Shown here: piece after piece, positions 9,307 through 16,832 of the stretch
Position numbering within the stretch: the stretch's first letter is position 1
Layout of the letters: every line of letters begins with the position of its first letter
Assembly (NCBI GenBank): GCA_009712635.1
Contig: WASS01000020.1
Location: 691,208 to 755,207, forward strand
Length of the DNA stretch: 64,000 nt
Origin: Hungatella sp.
GTDB taxonomy: Bacteria > Bacillota > Clostridia > Lachnospirales > Lachnospiraceae
Reading direction: 5' to 3'
Notes under the pieces: model-generated
Seen by the model: the letters and a program-made list of their open reading frames with translations, nothing else
Told to the model about the DNA's origin: nothing
Database searches by the model: none
Made by a program: the position numbers and the translations under genes

Positions 9307-9332
9307 GGCACGGAAAACTCCAATCCCGTGCC
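9307..9332 (-). terminator. Hairpin between binding protein and permease genes
   Basis: GGCACGG at 9307-9313 pairs with CCGTGCC at 9326-9332 across a 12-nt loop. On the minus strand it is followed by a pyrimidine-rich CCTTGTTCTGTTTT stretch. It sits just after the binding protein gene. Such hairpins often stabilise the binding protein message or partly terminate it, giving excess binding protein over membrane parts. Confidence 0.5.
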
Positions 9333-9356
9333 TGCAAGCTCCGATTCATCTTATTA

Positions 9357-10235
9357 TTATTTTGAAAGCGGCTGTACTTTAATCGCCTCTTCCATCATCT
9401 TATTAAAATCATCCTTAGTCATCTTACCAAGTACTCCGTTTATGGCATCTTTTAACTCAGCATTGCCTTTTTTAACAGAGACACCAATATTAATGTCTTC
9501 ATCAGAAACCTTGAACTCGCCGTCTGTACCGGTGAAATCAAGAAGTTTGAAATCAGGATATGCAATTAAAGCTGCCTGACCAGTTGGCTTATCTGTTACT
9601 ACCACGTCACATCTTCCAGAACTTAAAGAAACAAGCATGGCAGGAGCGGATTCCTGAGCCGGCTGAATGTCAGCATCGGGAATCTGTGGAAGACAGTTAT
9701 CATACCAGATGGTGTTTAACTGGGATGTAGCAACTGCACCCTTTAAGTCAGCAACACTTTTAGCATTCTCATACTTACCGCCGGCTTTTACCAAAGCTAC
9801 GATGGTTGCAAAATAATATGGATTTGTGAAATCAACGGACTGCATACGCTCTGCAGTAACAGATTGTCCCGCAATGACACAATCAACCTTTCCGGACTGA
9901 ACAGCAGGTACCAGAGAATCCCAGTCCAGCTTTACAATCTCCAGGTTATAGCCCAGCTCGTCCGCAATCTTTTTCGCCATCATCACATCGTAACCGTATG
10001 CATAATCTGAGCTTCCTGAGATCTTCACTGCTCCGTTTGCATCGGTTGGCTGAGTCCAGTTGTAAGGAGCATAGCTGCACTCCATGGCAACTTTTAATAC
10101 TTTTTTGTCTCCTGCTTCTTTTCCTGTACCGGAAGTGCCCGCTGTGGAGTTACCGCCTGCACAGGCAGTCAATGCTGCCGCTGCCAGAGCTGCTGCCATG
10201 AGAGTTGATACAATTTTCTTCATAGTTTTTTTCAT
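9357..10235 (-). CDS. Amino acid ABC transporter substrate-binding lipoprotein
   Basis: A 292-residue extracellular binding protein of family 3 (SBP_bac_3). It begins with a lipoprotein signal: basic MKKTMKK, a hydrophobic core, and lipobox LTAC with Cys25. The mature part contains the usual first lobe start (VLKVAMECSYAPYNW) and GYDVMMAKKIADELG. It captures a polar amino acid and hands it to the downstream permease. It is the first gene of the operon and is preceded by a perfect consensus promoter and an inverted repeat. The specific ligand is unknown. Confidence 0.92.
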   Translation of the reverse strand: MKKTMKKIVSTLMAAALAAAALTACAGGNSTAGTSGTGKEAGDKKVLKVAMECSYAPYNWTQPTDANGAVKISGSSDYAYGYDVMMAKKIADELGYNLEIVKLDWDSLVPAVQSGKVDCVIAGQSVTAERMQSVDFTNPYYFATIVALVKAGGKYENAKSVADLKGAVATSQLNTIWYDNCLPQIPDADIQPAQESAPAMLVSLSSGRCDVVVTDKPTGQAALIAYPDFKLLDFTGTDGEFKVSDEDINIGVSVKKGNAELKDAINGVLGKMTKDDFNKMMEEAIKVQPLSK

Positions 10236-10258
10236 AACTGTTTTCTCCTCTTTCTACC

Positions 10259-10292
10259 ATAATGAACTCTATGTAATAAATAGGTTCATTAT
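10259..10292 (-). promoter_or_regulatory. Inverted repeat, candidate operator of the amino acid ABC operon
   Basis: ATAATGAAC at 10259-10267 and GTTCATTAT at 10284-10292 form a 9-bp perfect inverted repeat with a 16-bp spacer. One arm covers the -10 box of the operon promoter and the other lies in the first transcribed bases. This placement fits a repressor site. It does not match the ARG box, CymR or CodY consensus as I know them. Confidence 0.5.
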
Positions 10293-10316
10293 AAAAAGAT
10301 TTTTACTCCTTGTCAA
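10288..10316 (-). promoter_or_regulatory. Perfect consensus promoter of the amino acid ABC operon
   Basis: On the minus strand TTGACA (10316-10311) and TATAAT (10293-10288) are separated by exactly 17 bp. The -35 box lies inside the last codons of engB. Transcription would begin near 10281, giving a leader of about 45 nt before the binding protein start at 10235. Confidence 0.85.
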
Positions 10317-10902
10317 GACTATTTACAGATTCATCAATCAAATCCCAGATTTCTTCCCTGCCCTGTTTTGTCTCCGCTGAAAACGGTATTACGGTCACAT
10401 CCGGTCCGATTCCCAGTCCGGTCCGCACTACTTTTAATGCCTTTGCAACCTGGCTTCTTTTCAGCTTATCCAGCTTGGTGGCAATAATAACCGGCTGATA
10501 TCCATTACTAACGATCCAGTCGTACATGGTTTTATCATTGTCTGATGGTTCGTGACGAATATCAATCAGTAAAAACACGCATCTCAGCATAGGTGAATTA
10601 TGAAGATAATTTTCAATCATCTTTCCCCATTTTGCTTTTACTTCTACGGACACCTTTGCATAACCGTAGCCGGGAAGATCCACATAATACAGCGAATCAT
10701 TAATATTATAAAAATTAATGGTCTGTGTTTTACCTGGAGAGGATGAAGTTCTTGCAAAGGACTTCCGGTTCATAAGTGCATTGATGAGAGAGGATTTGCC
10801 CACGTTTGACTTACCTGCAAATGCAAACTCCGGTTTTGTGTTCTCCGGAAGCTTGCTGGTAATTCCGCATACAGTCTCCAGTTCTACGGTTTTAATAATC
10901 AT
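10303..10902 (-). CDS. engB: Ribosome biogenesis GTPase EngB/YsxC
   Basis: A 199-residue GTPase of the YihA/YsxC/EngB family, required for late assembly of the 50S ribosomal subunit. The G1 motif GKSNVGKSS is at about residues 30-38, G3 is DLPGYGYA, G4 is TKLD and G5 is in the segment FSAETKQG. Length is typical. It lies 12 bp after lon, in the conserved order tig-clpP-clpX-lon-engB, and its ribosome site AAAGGA overlaps the lon end. Its final codons contain the -35 box of the next operon. Confidence 0.95.
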   Translation of the reverse strand: MIIKTVELETVCGITSKLPENTKPEFAFAGKSNVGKSSLINALMNRKSFARTSSSPGKTQTINFYNINDSLYYVDLPGYGYAKVSVEVKAKWGKMIENYLHNSPMLRCVFLLIDIRHEPSDNDKTMYDWIVSNGYQPVIIATKLDKLKRSQVAKALKVVRTGLGIGPDVTVIPFSAETKQGREEIWDLIDESVNSLDKE

Positions 10903-10914
10903 GTAATTTCCTTT

Positions 10915-13233
10915 CTATTCCTGGACGAAAGCCTCTTTTAATACTTCCGGCATTTCCTTTACAAATACAATTGTAAGGCCTTCTGTGATCTCTTCTGATA
11001 ATTCTGCTATATCCGGCCGGTTTTTATCCGGAACCAGAACTTTTTTCACATGTGCCATACGTGCAGCAAGAATTTTCTCCTTTAAGCCTCCGATGGGAAG
11101 AACCCGGCCTCTTAAGGTTATCTCTCCTGTCATGGCAACGGTTGCGCATACCTTCCTGTTGATAGCCGCAGAAAGCATGGCAGTCGCCATGGTAATTCCT
11201 GCTGAAGGGCCATCCTTTGGAACTGCTCCCTCCGGGATATGAAGATGAATATCGTGTTTCTCAAAATAATCATCAGGCACGTTATATTCCGGTCCTACTG
11301 ACCTGACATAGCTTAATGCAGTCTGTGCCGACTCCTTCATAACGTCTCCCATTTGTCCTGTGGTCTGAAGGGTTCCTTTGCCTGGCATTACATTTACTTC
11401 AATCTGCAGGGTATCTCCGCCTACACTGGTCCATGCCAGACCTCTCACAATTCCTACCTGGTCTTCCTCGTTAACATTGTTATAGGATACTTTTTCTTTT
11501 CCTAAGTACTTTTCCAGCTGACACTCTGTCACCTCAATGACACGGCTTTTGTCTTCCAGGAATTCTCTGGCTGCCTTTCTGAAAACAGAACTGATCCGCC
11601 GCTCTAAGTTTCTGACTCCGGCTTCTCTGGTATAATTGTGTATAATCTTTTCAATCGCCTGATCCGTTATGGTAACTGGCTTTCCCGTAAGACCATTTCG
11701 TTCCTGCTGCTTTTTCACCAGATAGTTTTTGGCAATATGGAATTTTTCATTCTCAGTATAACTGTTTATTTCAATCACTTCCATTCGGTCTAGAAGAGGA
11801 CCGGGAATGGTTGTTATGGTATTGGCTGTTGCAAGAAAGAGAACATTGGATAAATCAATGGGAAGTTCAATATAATGATCCCTGAATTTTACATTCTGTT
11901 CACTGTCAAGCACCTCTAACAGTGCGGAAGATGTATCGCCTTTATAGTCACTGCTGACTTTGTCAATTTCATCAAGAAGCATCAATGGGTTGTTTACACC
12001 TGCCTGTTTGACAGCCTCTGCAATTCTGCCAGGCATAGCGCCCACGTATGTTTTTCTATGTCCTCTGATCTCCGCCTCATCCCGGATACCTCCCAGGCTG
12101 ATTCTTACATATTCTTTATTCAGCGCTTTGGCCACAGATCTTGCTATGGAAGTCTTTCCTGTTCCAGGAGGTCCAACCAGGCATAAAATGGGGCTGGTTC
12201 CTTTTTTTGTAAGGATCCTGACTGCTAAATATTCCAGAATCCGTTCTTTTACTTTCTCCAGGCCATAATGTTCTTCATCCAGTACCTGCTGAGCATGAAC
12301 GATGCTGTTGTTGTCCTTTGACATCTTCTTCCAGGGAAAATCAAGAACTGTATCCAGATACATCCGGACAACATTGGCTTCCTGGCTTCCTCCCGGCATG
12401 GATTTAAAGCGGTCAATCTCTTTTTGAATCTTTTCTTTTATTTCTTTGTCTGCTTTTAATGCTTTCAGACGTTTGGCATATTCATCACTGTCTGATAGCG
12501 GATTATCTTCTCCCAGCTCTTCCCGGATCACTTTCATCTGCTCTCTTAAAATATAATCCTTCTGATTCTTGTCAATCCGTTCTTTCACATGGGACTGTAA
12601 TTCTTTTTTCACCTTAGTCACTTCAATTTCAGTAATCAGGTGTTTCATAACCAGAGCATACCGTTCTTCCAGAAGTACACTTTCAAGCACCTGCTGGCGG
12701 AGACGGTAATCCCAAGACAGCTGAACTGCAACCTGATCCAGAAGTTCCCCCAAATCCGGAATAACCAGCAGTCCGGGGACAACTTCCTTCGCGATCCTTT
12801 GATTTTCTTTGCCATAGGCATCCAGCTTTTCTTTCACGATTTCAGCCATTGCCTGTATGGTAACCGGGTCTAATATATCAAGCGGCACCTGAAGTTCTTC
12901 AATCTCACCTACAAGATGAGGTTCCTCGCTTTCAAGAGTCAGAAGCTCTGTCCGCTCCAGACCTTCCACCATGACACGGATCACGTTATTAGGCAGCTTC
13001 ACCAGCTGTTTGATTAAAGCAACCGTTCCTACCTGATATAAGTCTTCTATTCCAGGATCGGTTTCTTCCGGATTTCTCTGGGTTACCAGGCATACCTTCT
13101 GATCCCCTACCATGGCTTTTTCAACCGCCGCGATGGATTTCTCCCGGCTGATATCAAAGTGCAGCATCATTTTGGGTAGAACAGTCATACCTCTCAGGGC
13201 AATAACCGGCATTGTAATTGTCTTATCTACCAT
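10915..13233 (-). CDS. lon: ATP-dependent protease La (Lon)
   Basis: A 772-residue cytoplasmic AAA+ serine protease that degrades misfolded and regulatory proteins. The N-terminal substrate-binding domain begins MVDKTITMPVIALRG; Walker A GPPGTGKT is at about residues 354-361; Walker B is LMLLDEIDK; the protease domain contains PKDGPSAGIT with the catalytic Ser and GGLKEKILAA with the catalytic Lys. The frame extends 19 codons further to 13290, but ATG at 13233 has the AAAGGAG ribosome site and begins at the conserved family start. The upstream stretch also overlaps the clpX terminator. It is followed by engB. Confidence 0.96.
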   Translation of the reverse strand: MVDKTITMPVIALRGMTVLPKMMLHFDISREKSIAAVEKAMVGDQKVCLVTQRNPEETDPGIEDLYQVGTVALIKQLVKLPNNVIRVMVEGLERTELLTLESEEPHLVGEIEELQVPLDILDPVTIQAMAEIVKEKLDAYGKENQRIAKEVVPGLLVIPDLGELLDQVAVQLSWDYRLRQQVLESVLLEERYALVMKHLITEIEVTKVKKELQSHVKERIDKNQKDYILREQMKVIREELGEDNPLSDSDEYAKRLKALKADKEIKEKIQKEIDRFKSMPGGSQEANVVRMYLDTVLDFPWKKMSKDNNSIVHAQQVLDEEHYGLEKVKERILEYLAVRILTKKGTSPILCLVGPPGTGKTSIARSVAKALNKEYVRISLGGIRDEAEIRGHRKTYVGAMPGRIAEAVKQAGVNNPLMLLDEIDKVSSDYKGDTSSALLEVLDSEQNVKFRDHYIELPIDLSNVLFLATANTITTIPGPLLDRMEVIEINSYTENEKFHIAKNYLVKKQQERNGLTGKPVTITDQAIEKIIHNYTREAGVRNLERRISSVFRKAAREFLEDKSRVIEVTECQLEKYLGKEKVSYNNVNEEDQVGIVRGLAWTSVGGDTLQIEVNVMPGKGTLQTTGQMGDVMKESAQTALSYVRSVGPEYNVPDDYFEKHDIHLHIPEGAVPKDGPSAGITMATAMLSAAINRKVCATVAMTGEITLRGRVLPIGGLKEKILAARMAHVKKVLVPDKNRPDIAELSEEITEGLTIVFVKEMPEVLKEAFVQE

Positions 13234-13254
13234 TTGGTTCTCTCCTTTGCATTC

Positions 13255-13293
13255 AAAAAGGTGTTCCAGCAGATTGATTCGCTGTAACACCTT
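13255..13293 (-). terminator. clpX terminator
   Basis: On the minus strand, AAGGTGTT and AACACCTT form 8 bp, continued by CAGC/GCTG after one mismatch, with a 10-nt loop and a following TTTTTG. The arms lie at 13258-13265 and 13286-13293. It ends clpX transcription 60 bp before lon, so lon probably has its own promoter or depends on readthrough. Confidence 0.75.
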
Positions 13294-13311
13294 CCCGACT
13301 CATGCAGGGAT

Positions 13312-14613
13312 CTATGCGATCTCGCCTGTCTTATCTTTTCTCAATTTCTGAGCCAGTGATTTTCTGGGAACTGCCGTGTCCCGATAGACCAGTTCCGGCT
13401 CTCCAATTTTATCCACAACCTCTTTGGTGATTCTGCAGATTCCAATGCTGCTGTCTGATGGTATCTCATACATTAAATCCATCATAACGCTTTCCATAAT
13501 GGAACGTAAGCCTCTGGCGCCGGTTTTTCTTTCCACAGCCAGTTCTGCAATCCGTTCCACCGCATCAGCGGTCAGCTCAAGCTTCACATCATCCAATTCA
13601 AATAATTTCTGGTATTGCTTAATCAGCGCATTCTTCGGCTCTGATAAAATCTTAACCAGAGCTGCCCGATCTAACAGTTCCAGTGATACAGTGATGGGAA
13701 CGCGTCCGATAAATTCAGGAATCAGCCCGAATTTAACCAGATCCTGAGGCAGGGTTTTCTTTAAGAGATCATCAATATCTGTCTTATTCTTATCTACAAT
13801 CTCCGCATTAAAACCAATGGATCCTGCACTTAAACGGCGCTCAATGATTTTCTCCAGACCATCAAATGCTCCGCCGCAGATAAATAAAATATTGGTGGTA
13901 TTGATCTGTAAAAGTTCCTGGTGTGGATGCTTTCTTCCACCCTGAGGCGGAACACTGGCAACCGTACCTTCCAGAATCTTTAATAAAGCCTGCTGAACAC
14001 CTTCACCGGAAACATCTCTGGTGATTGACACATTCTCCGATTTCTTGGTGATTTTATCAATCTCATCAATATAAATGATTCCAAATTCTGCTCTGCTGAT
14101 ATCATACTCAGCTGCCTGGATCAATTTTAAAAGGATGTTTTCTACGTCTTCACCAACATAACCGGCTTCTGTAAGGGCAGTAGCATCTGCAATGGCAAAA
14201 GGTACATTTAAAACCTTAGCCAGAGTCTGCGCAAGATAAGTTTTACCGGAACCGGTAGGCCCCAACATCAGAATATTGCTCTTTTGTATATCCACATCCA
14301 GTTTTTTACCGGATGTAATTCTCTTATAATGGTTATATACTGCTACGGACAACACCTTTTTTGCTTCGTCCTGCCCAATGACATACTCATCTAAAAAAGC
14401 TTTCATTTCCTTTGGCTTCATCAGATTAATATTGCTGAAATCAGGTGCCTCTTCATCATGGCCGTCAAATTCTTCCTCTAATATCTCTGCGCACAAGTCA
14501 ATGCACTCATCACAAATATAGACATTATTAGAACCGGCAATCAGTTTCTTTACCTGATCCTGGGTTTTCCCGCAAAAAGAGCATCGGATCTTGTCGTCTG
14601 TTCTGACCGGCAT
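13312..14613 (-). CDS. clpX: ATP-dependent Clp protease ATP-binding subunit ClpX
   Basis: A 433-residue AAA+ unfoldase that feeds substrates to ClpP. The zinc-binding domain shows Cys11, Cys14, Cys34 and Cys37. Walker A is GPTGSGKT, Walker B is IIYIDEIDK, and the pore loop GYVGEDVE is present, as is the sensor segment EFIGRVP. The frame can be read from a GTG at 14619, but ATG at 14613 has the GAGGTG ribosome site 5 nt upstream and begins at the family start MPVRTDDK. It follows clpP after a tandem repeat region. Confidence 0.96.
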   Translation of the reverse strand: MPVRTDDKIRCSFCGKTQDQVKKLIAGSNNVYICDECIDLCAEILEEEFDGHDEEAPDFSNINLMKPKEMKAFLDEYVIGQDEAKKVLSVAVYNHYKRITSGKKLDVDIQKSNILMLGPTGSGKTYLAQTLAKVLNVPFAIADATALTEAGYVGEDVENILLKLIQAAEYDISRAEFGIIYIDEIDKITKKSENVSITRDVSGEGVQQALLKILEGTVASVPPQGGRKHPHQELLQINTTNILFICGGAFDGLEKIIERRLSAGSIGFNAEIVDKNKTDIDDLLKKTLPQDLVKFGLIPEFIGRVPITVSLELLDRAALVKILSEPKNALIKQYQKLFELDDVKLELTADAVERIAELAVERKTGARGLRSIMESVMMDLMYEIPSDSSIGICRITKEVVDKIGEPELVYRDTAVPRKSLAQKLRKDKTGEIA

Positions 14614-14630
14614 ATACACACCTCATACTT

Positions 14631-14749
14631 TCCTTGTTTGTGGCTCACGTTTTTTGAGCATAAAGGGATACCCGAAGGGTGCTCCTTGTTTGTGGCTCAC
14701 GTTTTTTGAGCATAAAGGGATACCCGAAGGGTGCTCCTTGTTTGTGGCT
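14631..14749 (-). repeat. Two and a third copies of a 52-bp tandem repeat between clpP and clpX
   Basis: Two identical 52-bp units begin at 14631 and 14683, and a third begins at 14735 but stops after 15 bp. On the minus (transcribed) strand each unit contains a small hairpin ACCC-TTC-GGGT, the core GGTATCCCTTTATG, and a second hairpin GCTCA/TGAGC with an A-rich loop. The core and architecture recur between mglB and mglA with different stem sequences. The perfect identity of the units points to recent duplication. Confidence 0.9.
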
Positions 14750-14760
14750 TCTGCTCAATC

Positions 14761-15348
14761 TTAGCGGTCGTGACTGTAAAGAATATTATCAATCAGTCCA
14801 TAAGCCTTTGCTTCATCAGCAGTCATGTAATTGTCACGCTCTGTATCACGTTCAATCACTTCGTAAGGCTGACCGGTATTTGCTGCCATAATCTCATTTA
14901 AACGCTTCTTAATCTTTAATATATTCTCTGCAACAATGCGAATTTCAGTTGCCTGACCTTTTGCTCCGCCAGAAGGCTGGTGAATCATAACCTCAGCATT
15001 AGGAAGTGCAAAACGTTTGCCCTTTGCTCCGCCTGATAAAAGAAATGCTCCCATACTAGCCGCCATACCCATGCAGACAGTAGATACATCGCATTTGATA
15101 TAGTTCATGGTATCATATATTGCCATTCCTGCAGTTACAGAACCGCCCGGGCTGTTAATGTAAAGATTGATATCCTTTGTGGGATCCTCTGCCTCTAAAA
15201 ATAACAGCTGTGCCACAATAAGGCTTGCTGAAACATCAGACACCTCTTCACCGAGAAAAATAATTCTCTCTTTCAAAAGTCTGGAATAAATATCGTAAGA
15301 GCGTTCCCCCTTACTGGTTGATTCAATGACATAAGGTACTAAACTCAT
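14761..15348 (-). CDS. clpP: ATP-dependent Clp protease proteolytic subunit ClpP
   Basis: A 195-residue serine protease subunit forming the tetradecameric ClpP barrel. Catalytic Ser98 (GMAASMG), His123 (VMIHQP) and the Asp near residue 172 ([11 protein letters not shown]) are present. The frame extends 11 codons upstream, but ATG at 15348 has an AGGAGG ribosome site 7 nt away and gives the normal family start MSLVPYVIE. The gene lies between tig and clpX, as in most Clostridia. Confidence 0.96.
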   Translation of the reverse strand: MSLVPYVIESTSKGERSYDIYSRLLKERIIFLGEEVSDVSASLIVAQLLFLEAEDPTKDINLYINSPGGSVTAGMAIYDTMNYIKCDVSTVCMGMAASMGAFLLSGGAKGKRFALPNAEVMIHQPSGGAKGQATEIRIVAENILKIKKRLNEIMAANTGQPYEVIERDTERDNYMTADEAKAYGLIDNILYSHDR

Positions 15349-15432
15349 CTTTCTTCCTCCTGTCTGTTCCTTCTCACTCAAAACCGAATAGACTCCGGAC
15401 AGGATGTCTGGAATCTACCGGGAATAAAACTC

Positions 15433-16719
15433 TTAAACTAATTTCGCTTCTGCTACCAGGAAATCAACAGCTTCCTGTACTGCCAGATCTTCTTTCATCT
15501 GCACAATGCCGCTTTCACCAAGATATTCTTTAATCTGTGAAACTTCCATCTTGTAGCTTTCAGCCATAGTTGCAATTTCTTTCTCTACTGCTTCATCAGA
15601 AACAACAATGTTCTCTGCCTTGGCAACTGCTTCAAGAACCAGTCTTGTCTGAATTCTCTTTAATGCCTGTGGCTTCATCTGCTCTCTTAATGTCTCAATA
15701 GTCATTCCAGTAAATTTCATATACTGGTCAAGAGAAAGTCCCTGGCTCTGCATTCTTCTTGCATAGTCATTCACCATGTTATTTACCTGGCTGTCGATCA
15801 TTGGCTCAGGAATATCCATAGCTGCGTTCTCTACAACCTTCTCTACAACATGATCCTCATTCTCAGTAGCTGCTGCTTTCTGTTTTCTTTCAGCAACTTT
15901 TTCCTTGATGTCATTTTTGTATTCTTCTAATGTATCATATTCAGAAACTTCACCAGCGAACTCATCGTTTAACTCTGGAAGTTCTTTTCTCTTAACTTCC
16001 TTAACTGTAACCTTAAACATAGCTGGTTTACCAGCAAGCTCAGTAGAATGATATTCATTAGGGAATGTTACGTTTACTTCACAAGCTTCTCCAATGTTCT
16101 TTCCAATCAGCTGCTCTTCAAATGTATCGATAAAGGAGTGGGAACCAATGGTAAGTGGATAATCTTCTCCTTTGCCGCCGTCAAACGGTTTTCCGTCAAC
16201 GAAGCCTTCAAAGTCGATGACTGTCTGGTCGCCGTCTTCCACAGCTCTGTCTTCTACAGTAACAAGTCTGGAGTTCTGCTCCTGGACTTTCTTTAATTCT
16301 GCTTCAATGTCCTCTTCTGTTACTTCAGCAGTTGCTTTGGTTACTTCAATTCCTTTATACTCGCCTAAAGTCACTTCTGGCTTAACAGCTACAGTAGCAG
16401 TGTAAATTAAGTTCTGACCTTTTTCTACCTGAACAACGCTGATCTCTGGTCTGGAAACGATATCCAGTCCGCTTTCCTCTACAGCATCGCCATATGTTGC
16501 ATCAAGAGCTTCATTGACAGCGTCCTCATATAAGACACCTGCTCCATACATCTTTTCTACCATGGCACGTGGTGCTTTGCCTTTTCTGAAACCAGGGATG
16601 TTAAATCTGCCCTTATTCTTATTGTAAGCTGCGGTAAGAGCCTTCTCAAACTCCTCAGCCGGCACTTCAACCGTTAATTTTGCCATGTTCTTTTCTAATT
16701 TTTCCACTTGTAAACTCAT
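15433..16719 (-). CDS. tig: Trigger factor
   Basis: A 428-residue ribosome-bound chaperone and peptidyl-prolyl isomerase. The N-terminal ribosome-binding domain contains the signature GFRKGKAPR; the FKBP-like PPIase domain follows (GDQTVIDFEGFVDGKPF), and the C-terminal helical chaperone domain completes it. The frame opens at 16779, but ATG at 16719 has AAGGAGG upstream and gives the usual start MSLQVEKLEKN. It heads the tig-clpP-clpX cluster. A short hairpin (15394-15412) lies between tig and clpP. Confidence 0.96.
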   Translation of the reverse strand: MSLQVEKLEKNMAKLTVEVPAEEFEKALTAAYNKNKGRFNIPGFRKGKAPRAMVEKMYGAGVLYEDAVNEALDATYGDAVEESGLDIVSRPEISVVQVEKGQNLIYTATVAVKPEVTLGEYKGIEVTKATAEVTEEDIEAELKKVQEQNSRLVTVEDRAVEDGDQTVIDFEGFVDGKPFDGGKGEDYPLTIGSHSFIDTFEEQLIGKNIGEACEVNVTFPNEYHSTELAGKPAMFKVTVKEVKRKELPELNDEFAGEVSEYDTLEEYKNDIKEKVAERKQKAAATENEDHVVEKVVENAAMDIPEPMIDSQVNNMVNDYARRMQSQGLSLDQYMKFTGMTIETLREQMKPQALKRIQTRLVLEAVAKAENIVVSDEAVEKEIATMAESYKMEVSQIKEYLGESGIVQMKEDLAVQEAVDFLVAEAKLV

Positions 16720-16785
16720 TAATGGGTTCCTCCTTGAGATATATGTGAACCGCCTTACCGACAGGGCGTTACACTTCAATTTAGC

Positions 16786-16791
16786 ATTATA
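16786..16791 (-). promoter_or_regulatory. Extended -10 promoter of tig
   Basis: On the minus strand TATAAT (16791-16786) is preceded by TGG, giving an extended -10 element; a weak TGGAAT lies 17 bp upstream. Transcription would start near 16779, leaving a 60-nt leader with an imperfect GC-rich hairpin. Confidence 0.6.
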
Positions 16792-16832
16792 CCATACTCG
16801 TCCCCTAAATTCCAGTATTATTTATGATAAAA

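Noticed and set aside
13234-13290. Extended Lon N-terminus from 13290
   Set aside because: This stretch overlaps the clpX terminator hairpin and lacks a ribosome site; the conserved start with AAAGGAG is at 13233.
14631-14749. CRISPR array
   Set aside because: Units of 52 bp repeat without unique spacers and there are no cas genes; it is a tandem repeat.
14679-14891. Short plus-strand open frame across the clp repeat
   Set aside because: It is antisense to clpP and the repeat, has no convincing ribosome site, and the repeat itself creates the frame.
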